From contig JBMLOQ010000062.1 of the NCBI GenBank assembly GCA_049242885.1, positions 1 through 23,977 on the forward strand: 23,977 nt of DNA. Direction: 5' to 3'. The position numbers were made by a program, and so were the translations under genes. Position 1 is the first letter of the stretch, and every line of letters starts with the position of its first letter. The notes beneath the pieces were generated by a model, which saw only the letters and a program-made list of their open reading frames with translations, was not told the origin of the DNA and searched no databases. Origin of the DNA: CAIVPM01 sp049242885. GTDB lineage: Bacteria > Bacteroidota > Bacteroidia > Chitinophagales > Chitinophagaceae. Positions 17,208 through 23,934 of the stretch are shown here, piece after piece.

Positions 17208-17726
17208 ATGAAAAAACAAGTATCTTTTTTAATGGCAATAGTAGCAGCTAGCATGTTGTTATTTTCTTGCAAATCAAAAATTACAGATGAAGCTTTAACT
17301 ACAGCTGTAAACGAAAAAGTAGCTGCAATGAGTGATATAGCAGGTGCAACAGTTACAGTAAAAGAAGGTGTTGTAACCGTTACTGGCGAATGTAAAGATC
17401 AAACTTGTAGCGATAAATGCAAAACTGCATTAGAAGCTGCAAAAGTAGAAGGTGTAAAATCTATTGATTGGAAATGTACAATAGCTCCTCCTCCACCACC
17501 TCCAACAGTTGATGTACCAGCATCTATAAACACAGTATTAAACGAAACTGTTGTACAAACGTTGAAAGATGGTTTAAAAGACATAAAAGGCATAACTGTA
17601 GATTATACAACTGCTAAACCTGCCATTGTAGGTAGTGTTACTGCTGCAACAAGAATGAAAATTATGCAAATTTTTTCTATGGCTAAAGTAGTACCAGATG
17701 TTACAAAACTGGTAACAATTAAATAA
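17208..17726 (+). CDS. Lipoprotein with two BON-like domains
   Basis: The 172-residue protein starts with a lipoprotein signal: MKK, a hydrophobic run, and a lipobox LFSC with the lipidated cysteine at C21, so it should be anchored in an envelope membrane. Residues about 26-92 look like a BON domain (TVTVKEGVVTVTGECKD, then VEGVKSIDWKC). A run of six prolines (94-99) leads to a second BON-like segment, about 101-172. BON domains in OsmY-type proteins are linked to envelope stress and phospholipid binding. Cysteines at 62, 67, 71 and 90 could form disulfides in the first domain. It lies between two small genes with gaps of 25 and 18 bases. The domain call is by pattern, without an alignment. 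Confidence 0.75.
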   Translation: MKKQVSFLMAIVAASMLLFSCKSKITDEALTTAVNEKVAAMSDIAGATVTVKEGVVTVTGECKDQTCSDKCKTALEAAKVEGVKSIDWKCTIAPPPPPPTVDVPASINTVLNETVVQTLKDGLKDIKGITVDYTTAKPAIVGSVTAATRMKIMQIFSMAKVVPDVTKLVTIK

Positions 17727-17744
17727 TTTAAAAAACCTTATACA

Positions 17745-18161
17745 ATGAGTGTTCAAGAAAAATATGCTGCTTTAATTGCACAAGCCAATACTTTGGGTGT
17801 ACAACAATTAAGCATTGCAGAAAAAGAGGGTGTATTACATGTAAGTGGCGTTGCCAACAGCACAGCAGATTATGATGCTTTATGGGCAACTTACAATACA
17901 ATAGATCCTGATATGGCTTCTGGAGATTTATTAATGAATATTGATATTAAAGCAGATGCTGGTACTTCTTTAAAAGTAACCACAGATAGCTCTAATTTAA
18001 ATATTAGAAAAGAACCAAATACCGAGTCTGAAATTGTAGGAAAAGCTGCACACGACGAGGTGATAACTTTAGTAGAAAAAACCAACGATAGTTGGTGGAA
18101 AGTAATTACAAAAGATGGTGAAGAAGGGTATGCTTTTGCACAGTACTTATCTCCAATGTAA
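17745..18161 (+). CDS. BON-like plus bacterial SH3 domain protein
   Basis: The 138-residue product has no signal peptide. Residues about 15-65 (LGVQQLSIAEKEGVLHVSGV and onward) resemble a BON-like segment, matching the domains of the preceding lipoprotein. Residues about 74-138 form an SH3b domain with the usual signature: LKVTTDSSNLNIRKEPNTES, then VIT, then the WWKV pair and GYAFAQYL at the end. SH3b domains in bacteria often bind peptidoglycan or proteins, yet no export signal is visible, so the location is uncertain. The gene ends directly before a strong terminator, and so closes the three-gene set begun at 16913. Confidence 0.75.
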   Translation: MSVQEKYAALIAQANTLGVQQLSIAEKEGVLHVSGVANSTADYDALWATYNTIDPDMASGDLLMNIDIKADAGTSLKVTTDSSNLNIRKEPNTESEIVGKAAHDEVITLVEKTNDSWWKVITKDGEEGYAFAQYLSPM

Positions 18162-18163
18162 AC

Positions 18164-18177
18164 TATACTTAAGTATA
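18164..18177. repeat. 14-base perfect palindrome after the SH3 gene
   Basis: TATACTTAAGTATA reads the same on both strands and sits between the stop codon at 18159-18161 and the terminator hairpin. It may act as a second RNA hairpin or a protein site, or be chance. Confidence 0.4.
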
Positions 18178-18186
18178 CAAGTTTTA

Positions 18187-18222
18187 AAAGAGGCTGCTAC
18201 TAAAATGGCAGTCTCTTTTTTA
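18187..18222 (+). terminator. Intrinsic terminator, probably usable from both strands
   Basis: AAAGAGGCTGC (18187-18197) pairs with GCAGTCTCTTT (18208-18218) over 11 positions with one G-U pair and a 10-base loop. The T-run at 18216-18221 follows. It closes the small three-gene unit. The stop codon of the opposing gene (18220-18222) lies in the T-run. On the minus strand the stem is followed by CTCTTTT, so the same hairpin could stop that gene too. Confidence 0.85.
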
Positions 18223-18633
18223 TTGTCCTACTCTGGAGTAGCCTGTAATAATGTATTGATTATCTCCTCTCCAAAACAAACTTTTACGATATTGCTTATA
18301 TTGAAGTGTAACACGTAACCCTTGAATTTTTGATAGTGTATCGGCAATAGATTTTTCATTTACCGAAAAATAAAACTTTTCGTTTGCAAGGCCTGAAGTA
18401 GTTTGAGTAATGTTTCCTATCATCATTTCACCTTCATAGGTTTTAAAAAAATTTCCTTTTCGAGAAAATTTGGTTAATACGCCTGTTCTTTCTCCATCAC
18501 TATAAACGTTATAATAATTCCAATAAAATATAACACCCATAACTAGTAACGCTATTAACAAAAATTTCCAAAGTAAAGACACAAAAAAATTTTTTGTTTT
18601 TGATATTTTGTCGGTATCGATTAACTCGTTCAT
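18220..18633 (-). CDS. One-TM membrane protein of unknown function, conserved Bacteroidetes type
   Basis: The 137-residue product has a short cytoplasmic N-terminus, a single membrane helix at about 18-39 (LLWKFLLIALLVMGVIFYW), and then a soluble domain. The domain carries the segment GERTGVLTKFSRKGNFFKTY (47-66) and ends near WRGDNQYIITGYS. This layout, including 'YS-GER-G-L-KFS-KG--FKTYEGE', is familiar from Bacteroidetes proteins that databases often label 6-phosphogluconate dehydrogenase. Nothing here supports that enzyme: the protein is far too short and has no Rossmann motif. The stop lies in the T-run of the converging terminator. A TAnnTTTG-like element (TATGTTTG, minus strand, 18703-18696) is upstream, but lacks a partner -33 box. 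Confidence 0.7.
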   Translation of the reverse strand: MNELIDTDKISKTKNFFVSLLWKFLLIALLVMGVIFYWNYYNVYSDGERTGVLTKFSRKGNFFKTYEGEMMIGNITQTTSGLANEKFYFSVNEKSIADTLSKIQGLRVTLQYKQYRKSLFWRGDNQYIITGYSRVGQ

Positions 18634-18826
18634 ATATTATGTTTTTACTATATTTATTTTGGATTATTACGATTATTAGCATTAATAAACCAAAGCAAAC
18701 ATATGCAAACTAGCGTAATTAATTTTAATGCAGATTTTAAATACAAGAAGTTACTATCAAAATTTATTTAGTGATTTCTAAAGATTTGGTAAGATAGTTA
18801 TTAGTATAAGCCAGTAGCTTTTTGCT

Positions 18827-19117
18827 TTATTCAACTGGAGTGAGAATAAAAATATCTTCGCCAGGTTTTTTCATTAAATACCTTTCTCTAGCAAACTTTT
18901 CAATGGCTTCGCTACTTTGCTCAATGGCTTTTAGCTCTAAATTGGCTTGAGCAATTTCTTTTATGTAGTATTCCTTTTTCTTTTCTAAAGTTTTTACTTG
19001 TGAAAGTCTTTCCTTTTGATCTAGCAAGGTCACATCATCAAAAAAACAAAGCCACACCAGCATAAATGCAGGTGCAATAAAGTATTTGTTGGTGATGATT
19101 TTAATTGCCTTTTTCAT
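18827..19117 (-). CDS. DivIC/FtsB-type septum formation initiator
   Basis: The 96-residue protein shows a short basic N-terminus, one membrane helix at about 12-27 (YFIAPAFMLVWLCFF), a coiled coil at about 33-70 (KERLSQVKTLEKKKEYYIKE), and the closing motif FARERYLMKKPGEDIFIL (74-91). This is the plan of DivIC/FtsB proteins, which form a complex with FtsL and FtsQ/DivIB at the division site. It lies just downstream of eno on the same strand, an arrangement also known for ftsB in proteobacteria. Here, however, a clear terminator separates the two, so it probably needs its own promoter or read-through. The choice between the names divIC and ftsB cannot be made from sequence alone. Confidence 0.88.
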   Translation of the reverse strand: MKKAIKIITNKYFIAPAFMLVWLCFFDDVTLLDQKERLSQVKTLEKKKEYYIKEIAQANLELKAIEQSSEAIEKFARERYLMKKPGEDIFILTPVE

Positions 19118-19176
19118 TTTTTTATTGCCAATAATGCTACAATAATTTTTTTAAAACGTTTATTGAAACAAATATC

Positions 19177-19209
19177 AAAAAAAAATGGGAAGCTTTGTAG
19201 CCTCCCATT
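19177..19209 (-). terminator. Intrinsic terminator of eno
   Basis: On the minus strand AATGGGAGGC (19209-19200) pairs with GCTTCCCATT (19193-19184) over 10 positions with one G-U pair and a 6-base loop. An unbroken run of T follows (19185-19177). It starts 11 bases past the eno stop codon and lies upstream of the DivIC/FtsB-type gene. Confidence 0.92.
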
Positions 19210-19220
19210 GTATGTGAACA

Positions 19221-20510
19221 TTATTTAGTAAATTTTAGTTTTTTACCCAAGTAAATTCCTGTGCTTCCAAGCTCTTCTTCAATACGCAACAGTTGATTGT
19301 ATTTTGCAATTCTATCTGTTCTGCTAGCACTACCAGTTTTTATTTGACCACAGTTTAAAGCAACTGCTAAATCGGCAATAGTTACATCTTCTGTTTCACC
19401 ACTTCTATGACTCATAATGGTGTTGTAGCTATTGTGTTGTGCAAGGCTTACTGCATTTATAGTTTCGGTAACTGTACCAATTTGGTTTACTTTAACCAAT
19501 AATCCATTGGCAGTTTTTGTGTCAATACCTTGTTGTAGTCGAGTAACATTGGTTACAAACAAATCGTCACCAACTAATTGGCATTTACTTCCAATAGTAT
19601 CTGTAAGATTTTTCCAACCAGTCCAATCATCTTCTGCCATACCATCTTCAATACTTACAATTGGATATTTTTTTACCCAGCTTTCCCAATATTTTACAAG
19701 TTCATCACTACTCATTTCTTTCCCACTGCTTTTATGGAAAACATATTTCTTTTTCTTAGCATTCCATAACTCACTGTTAGCAGCATCCATTGCAATTACT
19801 ATTTGACTACCAGCTTTGTATCCAGCTTGAGTTATAGATTCTAATACAGTTTCAATGGCTTCTTCATTGCTTTGAATATTTGGAGCAAAACCACCTTCAT
19901 CACCAACGTTGGTGCTATAGCCTTTCTTTTTTAATACACCTTTTAGGGTATGAAAAATTTCGGTTCCCCATCTTAATCCTTCGCTAAAACTTGTTGCACC
20001 TACAGGCATTATCATAAACTCCTGAAAGTCAATTTTATTATCAGCATGTGCACCACCATTTACAATGTTCATCATAGGTACAGGCAAGGTACGTGCATTG
20101 CTTCCACCAATATATCTATACAAAGGCAATCCAGCTTCTTCTGCAGCAGCTTTTGCAACAGCCATGCTTACAGCAAGAATGGCATTAGCTCCAAGTTTTG
20201 CTTTATTGGGTGTGCCATCCAAATCAATCATAGCTTGGTCAATAGCAGCTTGTTCGCTAATTTCATGACCAATTAAAGCTTCGTTAATAGTAGTATTTAC
20301 ATTTTTTACAGCTTTTAAAACACCTTTACCTACATATTTCTTTTTATCACCATCACGCAATTCTACAGCTTCATGAATGCCAGTACTAGCTCCACTAGGC
20401 ACTGCAGCACGACCCATATAGCCTCCATCAGTTAATACATCAACTTCTACAGTTGGATTTCCTCGGCTATCCAAAATTTGGCGAGCGTGAACTTCGATAA
20501 TGTAACTCAT
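19221..20510 (-). CDS. eno: Enolase (phosphopyruvate hydratase)
   Basis: Enolase interconverts 2-phosphoglycerate and phosphoenolpyruvate in glycolysis and gluconeogenesis. The 429 residues are standard. The N-terminal domain begins IIEVHARQILDSRGNPTVEV, with the substrate loop VPSGASTGIHEA (37-48). Catalytic E205 is in GDEGGFAPN and the base K340 in LLVKVNQIGTVTET. The Mg2+ ligands are D242, E288 (SIEDGMAEDDW) and D315. The signature IMSHRSGETED follows at 365-375. The gene has its own promoter and terminator, so it is probably transcribed alone. Nothing in the protein looks unusual. Confidence 0.98.
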   Translation of the reverse strand: MSYIIEVHARQILDSRGNPTVEVDVLTDGGYMGRAAVPSGASTGIHEAVELRDGDKKKYVGKGVLKAVKNVNTTINEALIGHEISEQAAIDQAMIDLDGTPNKAKLGANAILAVSMAVAKAAAEEAGLPLYRYIGGSNARTLPVPMMNIVNGGAHADNKIDFQEFMIMPVGATSFSEGLRWGTEIFHTLKGVLKKKGYSTNVGDEGGFAPNIQSNEEAIETVLESITQAGYKAGSQIVIAMDAANSELWNAKKKKYVFHKSSGKEMSSDELVKYWESWVKKYPIVSIEDGMAEDDWTGWKNLTDTIGSKCQLVGDDLFVTNVTRLQQGIDTKTANGLLVKVNQIGTVTETINAVSLAQHNSYNTIMSHRSGETEDVTIADLAVALNCGQIKTGSASRTDRIAKYNQLLRIEEELGSTGIYLGKKLKFTK

Positions 20511-20584
20511 ATTTTTTTATTTTGATTTTTAGAAATGAATAATAAACTAGGGTTTGTAGTAATAATTACATTTAAAATGTGGAG

Positions 20585-20615
20585 CAAATGTAACCACTTA
20601 GTGTAAAAAATACAA
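20585..20615 (-). promoter_or_regulatory. Bacteroidetes-type promoter of eno
   Basis: On the minus strand TTG (20615-20613) is followed after 20 bases by TACATTTG (20592-20585), matching the TTTG/TAnnTTTG consensus used by the Bacteroidetes primary sigma factor. Transcription would start near 20580, giving a leader of about 70 bases before the eno ATG at 20510. Confidence 0.75.
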
Positions 20616-20651
20616 GTTAAAAAATAGTTGTATTTAAAAGTTAACTAAGTG
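20595..20651. repeat. Nested inverted repeat overlapping the eno promoter
   Basis: The outer arms CACTTAGT (20595-20602) and ACTAAGTG (20644-20651) enclose the inner arms AAATACAA (20608-20615) and TTGTATTT (20628-20635). Both pairs are perfect and share one centre to within about two bases. The left inner arm contains the -33 box of the eno promoter. It could be an operator or a cruciform-forming site. Confidence 0.55.
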
Positions 20652-20734
20652 TAGTAAAATTGTTAGAGAAAAAGTTTTAACCACCATTAACCTTACTTAC
20701 AATTGCATTAACCAATAGGCTAAGGTATCAACTA

Positions 20735-20742
20735 TACTTTTG
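20735..20742 (+). promoter_or_regulatory. Candidate -7 element upstream of the repeat array
   Basis: TACTTTTG fits TAnnTTTG, but no TTG lies 19-21 bases upstream (the nearest, at 20703-20705, is 29 bases away). If used, the transcript would start just before or at an ATG at 20750 and then run through the 56-base repeats into the outer membrane protein gene. A 14-codon frame (20750-20794, beginning MKSTKYFISL) follows immediately. Confidence 0.3.
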
Positions 20743-20799
20743 CAATTAAATGAAATCTACAAAGTATTTTATTTCCTTATTAAAGTATCATTAGAAAAG

Positions 20800-20910
20800 A
20801 ATAGAAAATCATGACTTGAAGCATATGCGTAAAGCATGATACCATAAAAAACAACAATAGAAAATCATGACTTGAAGCATATGCGTAAAGCATGATACCA
20901 TAAAAAACAA
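20800..20910 (+). repeat. Tandem 56-base repeat (two copies visible before the gap)
   Basis: Unit 1 is 20800-20855 and unit 2 is 20856-20910, identical except that the last base of unit 2 falls in the N run. A third, partial copy resumes at 21011-21026, just before and into the next gene. Each unit can fold a hairpin: ATCATG-A-CTT (unit bases 9-18) against AAGCATGAT (33-41), nine pairs with one bulged A, and a 14-base loop holding the palindrome GCATATGC. The period is not a multiple of three, and each unit has stops, so it is not a coding repeat. There are no variable spacers, so it is not CRISPR. Confidence 0.95.
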
Positions 20911-21010
20911 NNNNNNNNNNNNNNNNNNNNNNNNNNNNNNNNNNNNNNNNNNNNNNNNNNNNNNNNNNNNNNNNNNNNNNNNNNNNNNNNNNNNNNNNNN
21001 NNNNNNNNNN
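20911..21010. other. Run of exactly 100 N (assembly gap)
   Basis: One hundred unknown bases, a common placeholder length, are flanked on both sides by the same 56-base repeat. The two flanks are not in phase if 100 is taken literally (100 is not a multiple of 56 plus one base), so the true length is probably different. The missing DNA is most likely more copies of the repeat. Confidence 0.95.
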
Positions 21011-21022
21011 CAATAGAAAATC

Positions 21023-23854
21023 ATGAAACCCTTTTTTTTAACTATAGCATTTTTGGCCTCCATTTCAGTTGGTTATGCACAAAAAGTTCCAACAAGTGTT
21101 ACAGGCGTTGTAGTTGATACTGCACAAAAAATTGCACTTTCCTATACAACCGTTTCTTTGGTAAGCTCAAAAGATTCGAGTCTTGTAAGCTTTGCTTTAA
21201 GCAACGAAGAGGGTCGTTTTACCATTAGTGGTATTACAAAACCAGGCAATTACTTATTAAGTGCCAGTTTTGTTGGATATGGTGCTGTTTGGTTTCCTAT
21301 AACTATAGAGTTGGGTAAAAAATTAGATATTGGGAATTTAATACTAACCGATATTAAATACTTAAAAGAAGTAGTGGTTACAGCAAAACGTCCACCAATA
21401 GAAATGAAAAATGATACACTAGAGTTTAACACTGAGAATTTTAAAACTCAACCCAATGCCGTAGTAGAAGATTTGTTAAAACGATTGCCTGGTGTTACTA
21501 TTGATGCAGATGGAACAGTGCGTGTTAATGGACAAAAAATAAACAAAGTATTGGTAAACGGGCGTGAGTTTTTTAGCGGCGACCCCAAAATGGCAACTAA
21601 AAATCTTGATGCAGATGCTGTAGATAAAGTACAATTGTTTGACAAAAAAAGTGCACAAAGTGAATTTACTGGTTTTGATGATGGTAGAAGTGAAAAAGCT
21701 ATAAACTTAAAGCTTAAAAAAGATAGAGATAATGCCGTTTTTGGAAGGGTTACAGCAGCAAAAGGAGATGAAAATAGATACAGTGGTAAAACTAATTTAA
21801 ATAAGTTTAAGGGCGAAAAGCAGTTGTCGTTTATTGGTATGGCAAATAATGTAAACGAACAAGGGTTTACCATGAACGATATCATGAATTTTACTGGTGA
21901 TTTAAACCGTGCATTAAGAAATGGAGGAGGCTCATCAACAACTATTAGAACAAATGTTGGAGGCAATGATAATTATGGACTACCTGTTACAGGAATGGGT
22001 CAAAACCAACAAGGCATTGCAACAACCATTGCTGGTGGTGTAAACTTTAACAATAGAAGTAAAAACAAAAAAACCGATGTAAATGGGAGTTTAGTAGCAA
22101 GCGATGTAAGATTATTTACCGAAAAACTTATCAATCGTAATAATTTATTCCCAACAAATCCTTTTGACTTTAATAGCACATCATCCAAACAACGTAATGG
22201 CCAACAGCAAAAAGCCAATTTTGATATTGATCATAAAATTGATAGTTTTCATTCTATAAAAATTACTCCACAAATCACTTTTCAGCAAGGGCAAGTAAAT
22301 GCATTTACCAATTTTTTATCGCTAACAAAAGGGAATATTAAATTAAATGATGGTTATACTAGCGAAGCAAATAAAACCTCAGCTGTAAACTTTACAAACA
22401 GTATACTGTTTAGAAAAAAATTTAGAAAAAAAGGCAGAACTTTTTCTACCAATATCGATATAGATTACAATCAAAGTAAGTTGAATGGACTTTTAAATAC
22501 TCAAAATACAGTGTACAGTCCTTCAACTCAATTGCAAAATATAAACCAACAAAACTTTAAAGATGCTAGTACCTTTGGTTTGGGATTAAATGCAAGTTTT
22601 ACAGAAGCTTTAGACCGAAAAACTTTGTTGCAAATAAATGGATACTATAATTTTAGTGTTGGCGAAAGCAATGCAACCACTTATGATTTTAATCCAGCAT
22701 CTAATTCTTACAGTTTTTTAAACACTGCATTAAGTAATATTTTTAAAAATGAGTATAAATATGGTGGAGCAACAGTTTACTTAAAACGCAATACTAAATA
22801 TGTAAACTTTAGCTTAGGTACATCGTTACAAAATGCTGTACTCACAGCAAAAAATCTTACACAAAATACTTTGGTTCAACAAAACTTTACCGACTGGTTG
22901 CCTAATGCTTCAATACAAGTAAAGGTTACAAAAAACAATAACATTAATATCAATTATAATACTTCTACACAGCAGCCAAGTACACAACAACTACAACCTG
23001 TACCAGATATTAGCGATCCATTAAATATTTTTGTAGGAAATCCTAATTTAAAACGAACTTATAACCATAGTTTATCATTAAGCTACACAAATATTAACAT
23101 AGTAAAAGGCAGTAATATTTTTATAATTGGTTCATATAATGTGATGAATAATGCAATCGTTTATGATAATATAATTCAAGCAAATGGGCGACGTTTAACA
23201 ACACCAATAAATGCTAATGGAATAACCAATTTATTTACTACAATAAACTTTGGAATGCCAATAAAAAAACTAAAAAGTAGATTTGGAATAGATATTGGAT
23301 ATAACGAAAATAAAAGCATTGGTTTTGTAAACAGCCAAGAAAATGCAATTAAAAACAGTAGCATCAGTACCCGATTTAACTGGACGTTTACTTTAGATAA
23401 AGTAATGGACATTATTGCTTCTACTAGATTAAACTTTAGCAAAGCAACCTACTCTTTACAACCACAACTCAACAACAACTTTACTCAAAATACTATTGGC
23501 ATAGAAACAATTAACTATTTACCTTGGAAGCTAAATTTAAGAAACGAGTTTAACTATATTACCAATACAGGGCGAAGCGATGGTTTTAATGCAAGTATTC
23601 CATTATTAAATATGAGTTTGGCAAAAAGCTTTCTTAAAAACAATAGAGGAGAACTGAAATTTAGTGTAAGCGATGTTCTAAACAAAAATTTAGGAATTAA
23701 TAGAAGTGCTAGTAGTAATTTTATTGAAGATATAAGATACAATGTATTGCAACGCTTTTTTATGCTTAGTTTTAGTTATTCGCTTCACAAAAGTGGAGGC
23801 TCAAATCCTGGAGGAGGTGCTGCTGTTATAAGAACTTTTTCAAGTAGTAATTAA
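21023..23854 (+). CDS. Outer membrane beta-barrel protein with carboxypeptidase-regulatory and plug domains
   Basis: The 943-residue protein has a Sec signal peptide with likely cleavage after A19 (SVGYA, then QKV). A carboxypeptidase-regulatory-like beta domain spans about 26-110 (TGVVVDTAQ...GYLLSASFVGY-type pattern). A TonB-receptor-like plug follows at about 118-230, with KEVVVTAKRPP, VEDLLKRLPGVTIDADG and INKVLVNGREFF. The rest is a large beta-barrel rich in N, T and S with alternating aromatic residues, ending RFFMLSFSYSLHKSGG and a glycine-rich tail. This is the Bacteroidetes family usually called outer membrane beta-barrel protein or TonB-dependent receptor. No SusD partner gene follows, so an import substrate cannot be guessed. 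The ATG at 21023 directly precedes the signal peptide and lies inside the final partial copy of the 56-base repeat, so its expression may depend on that leader. Confidence 0.85.
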   Translation: MKPFFLTIAFLASISVGYAQKVPTSVTGVVVDTAQKIALSYTTVSLVSSKDSSLVSFALSNEEGRFTISGITKPGNYLLSASFVGYGAVWFPITIELGKKLDIGNLILTDIKYLKEVVVTAKRPPIEMKNDTLEFNTENFKTQPNAVVEDLLKRLPGVTIDADGTVRVNGQKINKVLVNGREFFSGDPKMATKNLDADAVDKVQLFDKKSAQSEFTGFDDGRSEKAINLKLKKDRDNAVFGRVTAAKGDENRYSGKTNLNKFKGEKQLSFIGMANNVNEQGFTMNDIMNFTGDLNRALRNGGGSSTTIRTNVGGNDNYGLPVTGMGQNQQGIATTIAGGVNFNNRSKNKKTDVNGSLVASDVRLFTEKLINRNNLFPTNPFDFNSTSSKQRNGQQQKANFDIDHKIDSFHSIKITPQITFQQGQVNAFTNFLSLTKGNIKLNDGYTSEANKTSAVNFTNSILFRKKFRKKGRTFSTNIDIDYNQSKLNGLLNTQNTVYSPSTQLQNINQQNFKDASTFGLGLNASFTEALDRKTLLQINGYYNFSVGESNATTYDFNPASNSYSFLNTALSNIFKNEYKYGGATVYLKRNTKYVNFSLGTSLQNAVLTAKNLTQNTLVQQNFTDWLPNASIQVKVTKNNNININYNTSTQQPSTQQLQPVPDISDPLNIFVGNPNLKRTYNHSLSLSYTNINIVKGSNIFIIGSYNVMNNAIVYDNIIQANGRRLTTPINANGITNLFTTINFGMPIKKLKSRFGIDIGYNENKSIGFVNSQENAIKNSSISTRFNWTFTLDKVMDIIASTRLNFSKATYSLQPQLNNNFTQNTIGIETINYLPWKLNLRNEFNYITNTGRSDGFNASIPLLNMSLAKSFLKNNRGELKFSVSDVLNKNLGINRSASSNFIEDIRYNVLQRFFMLSFSYSLHKSGGSNPGGGAAVIRTFSSSN

Positions 23855-23868
23855 CTTCATTAACCTTA

Positions 23869-23905
23869 AAAACGTTTGAAAAAGGTTATAATTTCCAAAC
23901 GTTTT
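23869..23905 (+). terminator. Probable terminator after the outer membrane protein gene
   Basis: AAAACGTTTG (23869-23878) and CAAACGTTTT (23896-23905) form a perfect 10-base stem 15 bases past the stop codon at 23852-23854. The loop may extend the stem with AAA/TTT after one bulged C. The T-run is short (four T, then C), and the symmetrical arms would also suit the other strand. Confidence 0.65.
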
Positions 23906-23922
23906 CATATATAGGCAACACT

Positions 23923-23930
23923 TACATTTG
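23923..23930 (+). promoter_or_regulatory. Candidate -7 element for the last gene
   Basis: TACATTTG matches TAnnTTTG exactly and ends 4 bases before the ATG at 23935. No TTG lies at the expected distance upstream, so support is partial. If it is real, the transcript would begin at or next to the start codon. Confidence 0.4.
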
Positions 23931-23934
23931 CCTA

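Noticed and set aside
18220..18633. Naming the one-TM protein 6-phosphogluconate dehydrogenase
   Set aside because: Similar proteins carry that label, but this one lacks the nucleotide-binding fold and the length of that enzyme.
20800..20910. Tandem repeat considered as a CRISPR array
   Set aside because: The units abut directly without variable spacers and no cas gene is in the window.
20780..21063. Two minus-strand open frames running across the N gap and repeats
   Set aside because: They exist only because N is read as open sequence and the repeats lack stops on that strand in those frames; the 56-base period shifts frame at each unit.
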